From a virus, in IMG/VR virus record IMGVR_UViG_3300038327_000267, positions 1 through 47,212 of that record: DNA of 47,212 nucleotides. One strand, given 5' to 3'. Positions 18,465-27,285 of this stretch are shown here, in pieces. The notes below the pieces were generated by a model. That model was not told the origin of the DNA. It did no database searches and was given only the letters and a program-made list of their open reading frames with translations. The position numbers and the translations under genes were made by a program. Positions within the stretch are counted from its first letter, which is position 1, and each line of letters starts with the position of its first letter.

Positions 18465-18909
18465 TCCATATACTCCTTTCACAAAGGCATTTATAATATA
18501 CTATTTTACCATTATCTTCGCGCATTTCATGTACGTCCTTAACGTTATAGTAGTTAATAGCTTTAAAGGGTTTCACTGGTTCTCTCGTGGTAGGGCTTAG
18601 TTCTAACTCAACAATCCAATCTAAAGTCGTTGGATTCATACTGTGTCTGAGGTAAAAAACAAATGAAGTGGGAGATGCGACCCCCAAGGGACTTGTCAGC
18701 TCATCTTTTAATCCAAAAGAAGCTCTCCTGGCCAGTGTTAAATTGTCTGTGTATGTGTGGCCACTAGTTGTTGTATCGGGCATTCTAGAATCGCCCTCTG
18801 AGCTAGAATCAATAACGTTCTGGTCTCTAGGATTTAATATCATTTTACGTAAGGATAGCCAGTGTCCATTGTTTTTTAAAAACTTTTCAAACTCAAGTCT
18901 TAGGTTCAT
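18454..18909 (-). CDS. Small head-tail connector/neck-like protein
   Basis: The product has 151 residues, starting at an ATG that overlaps the end of the 1130-residue repeat protein gene by four bases (ATGA type). It ends with NYYNVKDVHEMREDNGKIVYYKC, a beta-rich C-terminus like that of small neck proteins found beside tail-completion genes in large phages (recollection). The N-terminus is a basic helix (LRLEFEKFLKNNGHWLSLRKM). There is no membrane segment. The neighbours on the downstream side are a tail-completion-like gene and the sheath. Confidence 0.55.
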   Translation of the reverse strand: MNLRLEFEKFLKNNGHWLSLRKMILNPRDQNVIDSSSEGDSRMPDTTTSGHTYTDNLTLARRASFGLKDELTSPLGVASPTSFVFYLRHSMNPTTLDWIVELELSPTTREPVKPFKAINYYNVKDVHEMREDNGKIVYYKCLCERSIWNVD

Positions 18910-21900
18910 TGCTGGCCCCAGATTCCATCTGATGGATGTACATCAGTTATTGTATCAGATGCTGCACCTGCGACATCTGGATCAGACGCAGATATGATGC
19001 GTTTTTTATCTGTAATTACGCCTTGAGGTATAGAATCTTTAATTCTTGGTACTTTCCTAATAATCATGTCAAGAACAGACTGGATACTGCATAGGCCTAT
19101 GATCTCAACCGCTTGTTTGATGCTTAAGCCGATAGCACTTTCTATCTCTGCGTCACCAATAAACTCGACCAGTAGGGAGTTATCTATTCCTAAATCTGCT
19201 ATAGATTCAGATAGGCTAGATATCTCAGAGGACATCTCTATTATTCCGACTATATCTAATGAGCAAATCACTTCTGAAAGAGATTGAATACTTGAGGCTA
19301 GGCCGATACTGAGTGCGCTATTAGACTCGGAAGTACTGTAAGATATAGCTTCCGATATAAGTTCTGTGGAAGCAATTGCGTTGGCATTGGACTCAGAAAC
19401 ACCGATTAATTCTATTCTTACAAAAGCGTCTAAGCCTAGTTGCGATTCTGTCACTGCTTCGCTGGTGACTACGCTACTCAGGGGTTCTATTTCTCTTATA
19501 ACAGAATTGGATTCAGAAGTACCCTGTACTTCAGAATTGAATTGTAGTGCCCGCTCTAAATAAGAACTTGATTCAGAAACTCCTTCGCAGGATCCTGATA
19601 GCTCAATTACTTCCTTAGTAAGAACTGATGTTATCTCGGAAATACCAATTATATTCTGTGCAACATCATACTGTGCAATTATCTTTGCGACAGACTCAGA
19701 ACTACCTTCGGAATCGACTACTACGTCTACAGTGGTCCTAACGGTTAAGGATGCTATACGCTCTGCTACACCAATGATTTCAGACTTAACCAGATATGTA
19801 GCTTCGCTATCAGAAACAGAAATGCTTTCAGATAAAGTATTCACGGAGATATTATGTTGTATTGCGGCGATTAAGCTAGATATACCCTGCGAAAAAACTT
19901 CAGTTACTGCGCTAAAAGCTAAGCTAACTCTGGGCGCGGATATTTCTGAGTTACTCGCGGATTCACCTACAAGATTGTAGCCAATAGAAATGGCAGACTG
20001 TGTTATGGCCTGAGATTCTATTTCTGCGCTAGATGATATAAGTCCTATAACCGTTTGCGCCGATTGAGTTAATGCGAGTCCTTCAGAATCTGCAATGCCG
20101 GCAAACTCTGCAACTAAAATACTTTCTGACTCTGATATAGATTCTATATCAGAAGCAAAACTTTTACTCAATTCTATTCTTGAGCTAGAAGTAGTTTCAC
20201 CTAACACTATATTATCAAATGTCAACTCAAGTCTAACAGTCGCTTCAGAAGTAGATTCTCCAACAACAACAACTTCATTGGAAACTGAGAGAGACGCGTT
20301 AGCAGAAGATACTTCATCTCCAGCTATTTCGCCAACAACGGAATAATTTACTGAAAATGGAAACTCAGCTGTGGCAACTGACTGGATATCGGATGTCAAG
20401 GCTGTTTGATTTGCTATCAAAGCATTTGATTCGGAACTACCGCTACTAACAATCTCACCGCTACCTAGAATAGTTATGACTGATTCAGATATTGCTAATC
20501 CGTCAGAAATAGCTTGGATTACATCTATTTCTGTTATAGAGCCCGTAGATATAGATAGCCCCTGGGAGGAGGCAATGACACTTCTTGTTCTAGATAACAA
20601 TGATTCATAATCTGCAATACCGTCGACGCGAGTAGTTACACTAGATATGTTTACTAATCTAGTATCTATCGAAGATACACCTATCGCATCAGTGCGAGAA
20701 AACGTAAGCAGCCCTATCTGGGCGGCAGATACTGCATGACCCTCGACAGTAGAAGAGTACTGTTTCGAGCTTTCAATCTCAGCATCTACTTCTGCTATTC
20801 CGATGACTTCTGCATGGATGGAATCAAGTTCCCGAACGATACTTTCCGATACTGCAAATCCGATACTTTGGGCAGAAGAGCTTACCTGTAACGCGATAGA
20901 AGCGATAGACTGCGCTTCTCCGAGGGATACGGCATCGGAAGCGATACTTAAGGAGGCAACGGATTCGGAAGCAACTTCCGCGGATATAGATCCGGATAGT
21001 CCGAACGAAAGGGATCCTCGAGACTCTGCTTGGGCAACTCCCAGACTTTCCACAACTACTGTGTCTAACTCAGATATTGTCGAAGAACTTTCAGATACCC
21101 CAATAGATTCTGCCACGCCAAATACGCTGATACTTACTGCCGAAAAACTTTCTGATATTCCGATAGATTCTGTTTTCTGAGATAATCCTACACTGAGAGT
21201 AGTTTCAATCGATCCTACCCCAAGGATCTCCGAGGTAACTGCCTTGGACATCCCCAATATTGTTGCAGTTTCAGAGACACCCAATATCTCCGAGGTAACT
21301 GCCTTGGACATCCCCAATATTGTTGCAGTTTCAGAGACACCCAATATCTCCGAGGTAACTGCCTTGGACATCTCCAATATTGTTGCAGTCTCAGAGACAC
21401 CCAATATCTCCGAGGTAACTGCCTTGGACAAAGCGATTTGCGTATTAAGCTCAGCTTGTCCTAATATGTCGCTAGATACCGCCTTAGATAATCCATTTTG
21501 AGCAGTACTTTCTGCTATCCCCTTGGACTCTGCTGCAAAAGATATGCTAATCTCTATAGTGCTATCCGATATTGCTTCATTTTCAGTTATGGCTTTTACG
21601 CCATAACTATTCGCGAGATATCCTATCGATTCCGATATACCAATAGATTCTGATGAAAATTGCTTTGCAATACTCATTAAAGAGTTTGATACCGAATCCC
21701 CTAGTATATCTCCCGTAAACTCCTTTGCGGCCGCAGGAGTCTTCTGAAACTGTATCGAGGACAGGGCGTTCCAGTTACCGTTCTTCCCTTCCGCGATTAT
21801 TCTAAACTGATATGTTTTACCTGCAGTCGCGTTAGATACATTTATAGACCATGCACCCTCCGAATAATCATTTTTAATCTCCTGGCTTACATCTAAGATG

Positions 21901-22298
21901 CCATCCACTTGAGTGTCAAACTGTTTTAATCCTGGTAAATAACTGCCGCCATTAGGATCGTTCGTGGAGGGGTATGTCCTATTTGCTGCGGATACATTAT
22001 TGTTATTTGTGAGTATATCACTTGCAGACAGATATAATCCATCGTTACTATTGGCTCTTAAGGTAGCGAACCCACCGGCGGCGCCTACCTCACGCCATTC
22101 AAGTCTATGGTCGCCCTCTCCTCCGGGCTTAAGTCTTTCTCCTTCATCTAAAAAATCTGCAAAAAGTATAAAATTTTCATCGGTGATATATGTAAACGCA
22201 GCCTCGGTCGCAGTAGATCCTGGGCCAATACCTATACTAGATACTATATTTGCAGTGCCGAAGCCCGTTGCAACTACAGAACCTATTTCGGAAGCCAC
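18906..22298 (-). CDS. Long repeat-rich virion protein (fibre- or whisker-like)
   Basis: The product has 1130 residues. The start is a GTG at 22298 with AGGAG seven bases upstream. Residues 1-190 form a separate domain; residues 148-187 (WSINVSNATAGKTYQFRI) look like a fibronectin type III or related beta sandwich. From about residue 200 to 1075 the chain is a long series of degenerate repeats of roughly 20-30 residues built on SES/GxSES and alternating small and aliphatic residues, with almost no aromatics, Cys, Trp or Pro. Near residues 280-370 four copies of a 20-residue unit (VTSEILGVSETATILGMSKA) are almost identical. A basic 50-residue tail ends it. Such low-complexity periodicity suits an elongated fibrous rod. 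It precedes the neck genes, so a collar whisker, side fibre or head fibre are all possible. Confidence 0.65.
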   Translation of the reverse strand: MASEIGSVVATGFGTANIVSSIGIGPGSTATEAAFTYITDENFILFADFLDEGERLKPGGEGDHRLEWREVGAAGGFATLRANSNDGLYLSASDILTNNNNVSAANRTYPSTNDPNGGSYLPGLKQFDTQVDGILDVSQEIKNDYSEGAWSINVSNATAGKTYQFRIIAEGKNGNWNALSSIQFQKTPAAAKEFTGDILGDSVSNSLMSIAKQFSSESIGISESIGYLANSYGVKAITENEAISDSTIEISISFAAESKGIAESTAQNGLSKAVSSDILGQAELNTQIALSKAVTSEILGVSETATILEMSKAVTSEILGVSETATILGMSKAVTSEILGVSETATILGMSKAVTSEILGVGSIETTLSVGLSQKTESIGISESFSAVSISVFGVAESIGVSESSSTISELDTVVVESLGVAQAESRGSLSFGLSGSISAEVASESVASLSIASDAVSLGEAQSIASIALQVSSSAQSIGFAVSESIVRELDSIHAEVIGIAEVDAEIESSKQYSSTVEGHAVSAAQIGLLTFSRTDAIGVSSIDTRLVNISSVTTRVDGIADYESLLSRTRSVIASSQGLSISTGSITEIDVIQAISDGLAISESVITILGSGEIVSSGSSESNALIANQTALTSDIQSVATAEFPFSVNYSVVGEIAGDEVSSANASLSVSNEVVVVGESTSEATVRLELTFDNIVLGETTSSSRIELSKSFASDIESISESESILVAEFAGIADSEGLALTQSAQTVIGLISSSAEIESQAITQSAISIGYNLVGESASNSEISAPRVSLAFSAVTEVFSQGISSLIAAIQHNISVNTLSESISVSDSEATYLVKSEIIGVAERIASLTVRTTVDVVVDSEGSSESVAKIIAQYDVAQNIIGISEITSVLTKEVIELSGSCEGVSESSSYLERALQFNSEVQGTSESNSVIREIEPLSSVVTSEAVTESQLGLDAFVRIELIGVSESNANAIASTELISEAISYSTSESNSALSIGLASSIQSLSEVICSLDIVGIIEMSSEISSLSESIADLGIDNSLLVEFIGDAEIESAIGLSIKQAVEIIGLCSIQSVLDMIIRKVPRIKDSIPQGVITDKKRIISASDPDVAGAASDTITDVHPSDGIWGQQ
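21223..21430. repeat. 60-bp tandem repeats inside the 1130-residue repeat protein gene
   Basis: Three full units occupy 21241-21300, 21301-21360 and 21361-21420. The first two are identical over 60 of 60 bases and the third differs at two positions. About 18 bases of a partial unit precede them and 10 bases follow. The period is exactly 20 codons, so copy-number change keeps the frame. Identity at synonymous positions shows recent duplication or gene conversion, in contrast to the diverged repeats elsewhere in the gene. Confidence 0.97.
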
Positions 22299-22316
22299 CT
22301 TAACTCTCCTAACCTA

Positions 22317-23921
22317 TTACAGTAAATCTCTAGAATCTCCAAAAAAAGCTCGACCGGTGTCATTCACTACATATATGAAAGGACCGTGAGAAGGATTAGC
22401 ATAATAATTAATAAAATCTCCGCCACCTATTAGTGAATTATTTTCAATTATATAGAATTTCGAATATACTACGTCTCTTCCAGCTAGAGGATAAAAGGGA
22501 ACAGTCTGCAAATAATAAGCGTTTGTTTCATCATCTTGCAGAACTTGCCCTGTTCCAGGCAGCAAATATCTTAGGCCATTATAATAGTCGTCTATCGCGA
22601 TTCTAACGGGGATCTGATCACTAGCAAGTTCGTTAAAATCTGCTATCCCAGGAATAGCGTTAAGCTCTTTGTCGGGTAAGGCTTCTCGATAATAAGGCTG
22701 ACCCGCAGCACCTGTGGCAAACTGCTGCCCTAAAAAATCTAGGGCGGTGGCAGACCCAATAGCTTCGGCAGTAACAAACCGTATCTCCCCCGTAGCACCC
22801 ACATGGGGTGATATGTCATATGGATATCCTGTTTCATACGGTAAATAAGATGGCTCAGATAAAGCCAGAGAAGATCCAGCATCAGTAAATATCGCGTTAT
22901 ACTCTCCTAGATCTGTATAGTCTGTTGCAGTTGTGACTCCTGTTTGATTTAGTCTAAAACAATGTGCAAGATTTTGGTAATCACCAGTTTGATCATATAC
23001 AACGGGCAAAAATTTGTCTTGTTGTAACGCAGAATATGCCCTTGCATCTCTGCGCTTAGATTTCCAAAGCCTGAATTCTGCGAGTCCTCCTATGAAGTTT
23101 CTTGCTAATTTATTGCCGACACTACTTTGGCTTGCTTGAGTACCTAAAGCAAACCTAAGTGTACACTCTCCATGGGCGGGACTATTCCTTCCCATAAACA
23201 TATCGATACAGGTCAATTGATTACCATCTTCTAGCAATGCAACAAACCGTATATAGAATCCGGCATTGACCGAGCTATTGCCAAGCCCAAAGGGATTTTG
23301 TAGGATGGATTCGGTTACTCCAGAAGAAGTACCGTCCTTACTTTTACCTGTATTGCCAATCAATATTTCAGCTTCAAATCTGTCGCCAGTTGGATTGTGA
23401 AGCCTAATAACTAAATGATACCATTGATGTAAATTAAGGAAATCCTGGATATTATTAATGATAAATTTAGCTGTCTTTGTTTGGTTATTGGTCGTGCCGC
23501 TCGGGCTAGGGGCTTTTACATTTATAGACAGACTAGTGGTACCATCGTTAAGCTCGGTAAACCATATCTGCGTTGTTGTTCTTGCATTGGAGCCATCAGT
23601 AAAGAGTATTTTGCTAAACATTAAATACGATTTTAGAGCGCTATTGGTACCACTCCATGCAGGGTTAACCACAGTGTAAGTATCTAGATAAAAGGATATT
23701 TCCATGCAAGTAACACCTATGGCATTCTCATAATCCATAGTGTTGCTGTCATGGCCATACGCCAAATCCTTTTCTGTGTCATTTGTTGGAAACCAACCCA
23801 AGCTGCTTAAACTTTCTTGAATAGTCCCTAAATAAATTCCAGCCTGACTAGCCTGATTCCCACCTCCAGTATTAACACTGTCGGCAAAATGATAGTTATC
23901 GTAAGATCCTGATAAAACCAT
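22317..23921 (-). CDS. LamG/concanavalin-like virion protein
   Basis: The product has 534 residues, with an ATG that overlaps the preceding stop by one base. The region of about residues 60-300 contains strands typical of a jelly-roll lectin-like (LamG/concanavalin A) domain: CMEISFYLDTY, LHQWYHLVIRLHN, AEILIGNTG and the closing FIGGLAEFRLWKSKRRDAR. The last of these resembles the strand-loop that ends many LamG domains (hxGxhxxhRhW). Such domains bind carbohydrates or proteins, so an accessory head or tail surface protein that binds host or environmental glycans is likely. It sits in a run of beta-rich accessory genes between connector and neck genes. Confidence 0.65.
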   Translation of the reverse strand: MVLSGSYDNYHFADSVNTGGGNQASQAGIYLGTIQESLSSLGWFPTNDTEKDLAYGHDSNTMDYENAIGVTCMEISFYLDTYTVVNPAWSGTNSALKSYLMFSKILFTDGSNARTTTQIWFTELNDGTTSLSINVKAPSPSGTTNNQTKTAKFIINNIQDFLNLHQWYHLVIRLHNPTGDRFEAEILIGNTGKSKDGTSSGVTESILQNPFGLGNSSVNAGFYIRFVALLEDGNQLTCIDMFMGRNSPAHGECTLRFALGTQASQSSVGNKLARNFIGGLAEFRLWKSKRRDARAYSALQQDKFLPVVYDQTGDYQNLAHCFRLNQTGVTTATDYTDLGEYNAIFTDAGSSLALSEPSYLPYETGYPYDISPHVGATGEIRFVTAEAIGSATALDFLGQQFATGAAGQPYYREALPDKELNAIPGIADFNELASDQIPVRIAIDDYYNGLRYLLPGTGQVLQDDETNAYYLQTVPFYPLAGRDVVYSKFYIIENNSLIGGGDFINYYANPSHGPFIYVVNDTGRAFFGDSRDLL

Positions 23922-25459
23922 TACGCAAACCTATCTTCTTTTATTTTTATTCGCTTACTCGGTAGCTCCAACGAAAGCCCTGCGCCATTCTGTTCTCCAT
24001 ATGGGTTAGAGTCGGCTTCAACGCTATGGGCATTTGCCCAGAACTCTACCTTTATGGTGTCTCCCCCAGCTAATGTATGTCCCGTCTCTAATACGTATTT
24101 TACTCTTAGGAGGTATGGACCATCTCCAGGAACTCCTCTTATCCGAGTATCATCCTTGATGTAGTAGATATGTATACCACCTGTGATTTCAGCCTGAGAA
24201 GCGACCTCTGTTCCATCCGTAATCCATCCAGCATTAAATGTAGAGCTCTCGGCATCGTCTATGTCGTCATTATTTTCACCTAAAGGTCGTACATCTTGTG
24301 TCCATTCCAGGCTAACATTAAATGCATTCAGTCCATCTTTTGCAGCTGTTGTATTATATACTCTGTAGAGCATGCCTTCAAAAAACTCTGCGGCAATCAG
24401 GTCTGTACCCCCGGTAAAAGGCAAAGACATTCCTGAGTTAAATATAAATAGGGTAGACGATATAGGTTCTTTAAAAGTGTTATACCTGATCATAGGAGGT
24501 GGCATACCTCCACCAGAAGACGATACACCATTGACGGATATACCAGTTAACATTTTTCTTTTGAACTCGTTAGCAGTTTTAATAATTGACACGAAAATTG
24601 CTGAAGCAATTGCGCTAAGTCCAGTAGATGTCGCAGAAATTCTAACTGCGGACATACCTAATTTTATAACATACATGGCCTTATTCTCATTCACTTCATC
24701 GGTGCCCCCCGAAGCACCATACGATATAGATACAGATGAAGCTTCGCTTGTAGCCAAAAGATAATAAGATTCTGATCGTAAGGTATCAGGCAAATTTCCT
24801 GCTGCAGTAACGGAGGTAGAATGTATTTTTGTTGCAGAAGAACCTGCTATTGTTACAGTACTGTCGTCGTCACTGTCATCATCAATCGCATGATTTACTA
24901 GTATAAGATCATCAGGTTCTACATAGACCGTCTCGGTTTCTGAAAAGTCTGATGCTATATCTGTTTCCGTATAGCTGCTTAAAAAGCTTATATTGTCGCT
25001 ATCGACACCAGACCATTCTGTCAAACTTATAACGATCTTGCCGCCGTAGAAAAGTCCAGCGGCGGGCCCATAGAATTGAACGTCTATGGTCTTGCTGAAG
25101 CTACCCCATAGTTGATCAGTCCAAAATGCGTAGGATGTATGTCTGTCTCCAAGACCACTTTCTGCATTATTAAATGTGAATAACGAGTTCATTCCATTTG
25201 TTGCATTTGAACCTAGATTGTTCCATGTAGAACTGTTTAACGTAGTATTGTAGTTACCGCTTGTAGGCATATAGTCAGGATATGAGACTTGGTTGCTATC
25301 TGTCTTTTGAGTTCTTATGTCGACAGTAAGCAAAAGCATATTGCCCGATGTAATCGCAGCTCCAGAACGAATCGATCTGCTAATAGTATGGTTACCTACA
25401 GAAAAATCAAAACTTAGACTTGCAGTGACTTCCTTGCTTTGGACAAGAGCGATAGCCAT
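23921..25459 (-). CDS. Beta-rich virion accessory protein
   Basis: The product has 512 residues, with an ATG start and a stop overlapping the next start (TAATG-type junction). It is rich in Ser, Thr and Gly and predicted to be beta throughout, without Cys clusters or membrane helices. The first 270 residues look like one jelly-roll domain (KTIDVQFYGPAAGLFYGG, KIVISLTEWSG, then YVIKLGMSAV). This pattern recurs in phage surface proteins. Residues from about 340 onward form a second domain with YLLRVKYVLETGH and KVEFWANAHS strands. A glycan-binding or decoration role is plausible from composition and neighbours, but I do not recognise a family. Confidence 0.6.
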   Translation of the reverse strand: MAIALVQSKEVTASLSFDFSVGNHTISRSIRSGAAITSGNMLLLTVDIRTQKTDSNQVSYPDYMPTSGNYNTTLNSSTWNNLGSNATNGMNSLFTFNNAESGLGDRHTSYAFWTDQLWGSFSKTIDVQFYGPAAGLFYGGKIVISLTEWSGVDSDNISFLSSYTETDIASDFSETETVYVEPDDLILVNHAIDDDSDDDSTVTIAGSSATKIHSTSVTAAGNLPDTLRSESYYLLATSEASSVSISYGASGGTDEVNENKAMYVIKLGMSAVRISATSTGLSAIASAIFVSIIKTANEFKRKMLTGISVNGVSSSGGGMPPPMIRYNTFKEPISSTLFIFNSGMSLPFTGGTDLIAAEFFEGMLYRVYNTTAAKDGLNAFNVSLEWTQDVRPLGENNDDIDDAESSTFNAGWITDGTEVASQAEITGGIHIYYIKDDTRIRGVPGDGPYLLRVKYVLETGHTLAGGDTIKVEFWANAHSVEADSNPYGEQNGAGLSLELPSKRIKIKEDRFA

Positions 25460-25477
25460 TAGATGCTTCTCCTGCCA

Positions 25478-26074
25478 TTATAAAATGAAAAACTCTTGAC
25501 CACTTGCGCATGTGGTATGGACTTGACTTATAGCTAGATAGCTGTCGTTACCCGTACTATAAGTATAGTCTTCTATAAATGCCACACGTTTATCTAAAGT
25601 TCCATCCTTAAATATGATTGCCCTATCTATATAAACATCGCTTGTGATTCCTAAAGCATCGCATACAACTGTCGTGGTACTCCCTACTGCAGTACTAGTA
25701 AAATTGAGTGCTAGGGTGGGAAAATCCATATCCATTCTATGCTGCGCAGAATCATGGCCATAGGTCTCTATAAAAATACAAGTATCTTTGTATGCTTGAG
25801 GAGTACTTCCATCTACTATTCTAATGTCTATGTGCTTGCCAGTCATTTCAGAAGCCTCTAGCGTCATTTTATAGATACCGTTAATTCCATTTGAATACTT
25901 TTGTGCTGTATTAATAGAATTTGCTACTGTCGCCGAAATGCCATCTATCCCTATTACCATATCTCCCGTATCGATAGTAGTTGTTTTGTAAAAAGTATCA
26001 TTTCCGCTCTGAGTATACAGGGCAAAATAGATATCAGTTTGCTCGCCATATTTCCTTTGTATTGGATTAAACAA
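25478..26074 (-). CDS. Small beta-rich virion accessory protein
   Basis: I place the start at the TTG at 26074, with AGAGGAT six bases upstream; the product has 198 residues. The frame is open back to an ATG at 26110, but that stretch is the 3' arm and U tract of a strong terminator and has no ribosome site, so it is unlikely to be coding. The chain starts LFNPIQRKYGEQTDIYFALYT. It continues as a mostly beta protein with the segment IDIRIVDGSTPQAYKDTCIFIETYG, a style seen in phage baseplate or fibre accessory proteins that resemble Ig-like or BppU-type domains. No enzymatic motif is visible. Function unknown; position suggests a virion component. Confidence 0.6.
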   Translation of the reverse strand: MFNPIQRKYGEQTDIYFALYTQSGNDTFYKTTTIDTGDMVIGIDGISATVANSINTAQKYSNGINGIYKMTLEASEMTGKHIDIRIVDGSTPQAYKDTCIFIETYGHDSAQHRMDMDFPTLALNFTSTAVGSTTTVVCDALGITSDVYIDRAIIFKDGTLDKRVAFIEDYTYSTGNDSYLAISQVHTTCASGQEFFIL

Positions 26075-26091
26075 TTCTATCCTCTTTTGCC

Positions 26092-26144
26092 AAAAAAAAT
26101 GACGGAGCATTTAGAGGATCATATGATCCCAAATGATCCGTCAT
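26092..26144 (-). terminator. Rho-independent terminator before the 198-residue gene
   Basis: On the minus strand ATGACGGA (26144-26137) pairs with TCCGTCAT (26106-26099) over eight bases and is followed by a run of Us (26099-26092). Inside the loop a second palindrome, GGATCATATGATCC, can form its own stem. It lies 20 bases after the stop of the 159-residue gene. It marks a transcript end or partial stop and rules against the upstream ATG of the following gene. Confidence 0.8.
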
Positions 26145-26163
26145 AAAGTCTAGTTATCTGGAA

Positions 26164-26643
26164 TTACTTTTCTTTAATCGTTAAATTCGTGGTATTAATT
26201 CTTACTGAATCGCCAGTCGAAACAATCCTTGGAGTATCAAATGTACCATAGTACATCATGGCATCATTGCCTACTCCATTGGCTTGTGCGTTAGCTCCAG
26301 TTGTGATGAAAAAGCCAGTAACGCTACCCCAGCCAGCTGAATTAGTGGAGGTTCCAAAATCCATCAAAGCATCATTCGATATTGATGCCGGAAGATCTCC
26401 AGCTCCATTTGCTGCAACAGTGCTAAACGCGGCACTGACCTGTACTCTTTGGTAGCCGTTGGCAGAGTCTGGCTCATGAGCGGCATATTGGGCAGCATCT
26501 GCTATCGCCGGTACTCCAGCATTACTTGTGAACAAACCTACCCAAAGATTAGTACCTGTGTGCACGTTGGTGGTAGTGCCTAGGAAGATATAGTTGAGTA
26601 AGCCAGTCTCAAAATTATCAGCTTTTGCTCCAGTTAATGCCAT
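26164..26643 (-). CDS. Conserved phage virion protein (accessory head/fibre type)
   Basis: The product has 159 residues with an ATG start at 26643. It begins with a helix (FETGLLNYIFLGT), then LWVGLFTSNAG, a YQRVQVSAAF strand, NDALMDFGTSTNSAGWGSVTGF, and ends with MYYGTFDTPRIVSTGDSVRI. I know this architecture (VGLFT..G, Y.R..v, N...hdFg.at..Gwg.vt, GD..rh) from many tailed phages, where such genes are labelled tail fibre or structural proteins; the exact function is not known to me. It is the last gene before a strong terminator. Confidence 0.7.
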   Translation of the reverse strand: MALTGAKADNFETGLLNYIFLGTTTNVHTGTNLWVGLFTSNAGVPAIADAAQYAAHEPDSANGYQRVQVSAAFSTVAANGAGDLPASISNDALMDFGTSTNSAGWGSVTGFFITTGANAQANGVGNDAMMYYGTFDTPRIVSTGDSVRINTTNLTIKEK

Positions 26644-26646
26644 TAC

Positions 26647-26853
26647 TTAGTCCCCTTTTTTTGATTCTTTGCCGAAATCAGCTAGGCCCTGGCCTCCGAG
26701 ATAAGCAATTGTGAGATAGAGGGTATCCTTCATGGCTTCTTCTGATAAACCAAAAAGCTTACCCGTTACAATGAGTATCGCGGCTAAGACAAACGCCTGT
26801 GATTTTTTAGATTCAGATCCGCTAAACGGAAGTAACGAAGTTAAAAATTTCAT
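26647..26853 (-). CDS. Small membrane protein, holin-like
   Basis: The product has 68 residues; its ATG overlaps the preceding stop (TAATG). A hydrophobic helix spans about residues 19-36 (AFVLAAILIVTGKLFGL). A second, weaker one follows (TLYLTIAYLGGQGLADFG), and the end is charged (KESKKGD). Small phage proteins with this GGQGLADFGKE ending sit near lysis or tail genes and are often called putative holins, without proof that I know of. Neighbouring genes encode a lipoprotein and a membrane-anchored coiled coil, which makes a lysis cluster possible. Confidence 0.55.
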   Translation of the reverse strand: MKFLTSLLPFSGSESKKSQAFVLAAILIVTGKLFGLSEEAMKDTLYLTIAYLGGQGLADFGKESKKGD

Positions 26854-27161
26854 TATTCAGATCCCTTCAAAGAAGCTTCAAGCTCTTCTTTTCTCTTTCT
26901 AGTATACCAGCCAGCTAAAATACCTGCCACCCCAACGACTAGAGTCCCCCACTGAGCAAGGAATGGGGCAGCCAGTGGAGCCATTCTTTCAGCAGTTGCT
27001 AACTCTCCAGTTTCCATGACTATGGCATCTGTGCCCTCACCAACGATGTCCAGTGGCCTGACAAATGCATCTGTTTCAAGCTGCGATGCTTCCTTGCCAA
27101 AAATTGCACAACCAGACAGAAGCGATACACAAAGAAATAAAAGTATGCTATTCGTCTTCAT
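26853..27161 (-). CDS. Phage-encoded lipoprotein with C-terminal membrane segment
   Basis: I choose the ATG at 27161 because GAGGAG lies five bases upstream; an earlier in-frame ATG at 27173 would place that site inside the gene. The product has 102 residues. The N-terminus MKTNSILLFLCVSLLSGC is a lipoprotein signal peptide with an LSGC lipobox, so Cys18 of the precursor would be lipidated. A second hydrophobic stretch near residues 70-86 (WGTLVVGVAGILAGWY) is followed by a basic/acidic tail. The double attachment is odd for an outer-membrane spanin lipoprotein. It may help lysis or superinfection exclusion; function unknown. Confidence 0.6.
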   Translation of the reverse strand: MKTNSILLFLCVSLLSGCAIFGKEASQLETDAFVRPLDIVGEGTDAIVMETGELATAERMAPLAAPFLAQWGTLVVGVAGILAGWYTRKRKEELEASLKGSE

Positions 27162-27285
27162 TATTCTCCTCAAATGGCGGATAACCGGGAAAAAACCAAT
27201 GAATCCAATGATTCATGACGCTTCTGGCATCGATGCATGCCACTAAACAGATTATACTAACTGTTAGTATCCCGATAAACATCAT
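27148..27285 (-). CDS. Short 45-residue lipoprotein/membrane peptide overlapping both neighbours
   Basis: The frame ATG ATG TTT runs from 27285 to a TAG at 27148 and encodes 45 residues. Its ATG overlaps the TGA of the upstream gene (ATGA), and its last 14 bases overlap the start of the lipoprotein gene. The peptide starts MMFIGILTVSIICLVACIDA, a hydrophobic helix ending in LVAC, which fits a lipobox. An aromatic- and Pro-rich part (NHWIHWFFPGYPP) and an acidic end follow. The tight coupling behind a membrane-anchored coiled-coil gene resembles inner/outer spanin pairs. Against this, the N-terminus lacks positive charge. It fills the gap that would otherwise be empty. Confidence 0.5.
   Translation of the reverse strand: MMFIGILTVSIICLVACIDARSVMNHWIHWFFPGYPPFEENNEDE

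Noticed and set aside
21223-21430. Short direct repeats that might suggest a CRISPR array
   Set aside because: The units are contiguous without unique spacers and have an exact 20-codon period inside a gene.
18668-22389. Several plus-strand open frames opposite the repeat protein gene
   Set aside because: They mirror the SES-type repeats of the real gene, start without ribosome sites and would conflict with a continuous 1130-codon minus-strand gene.
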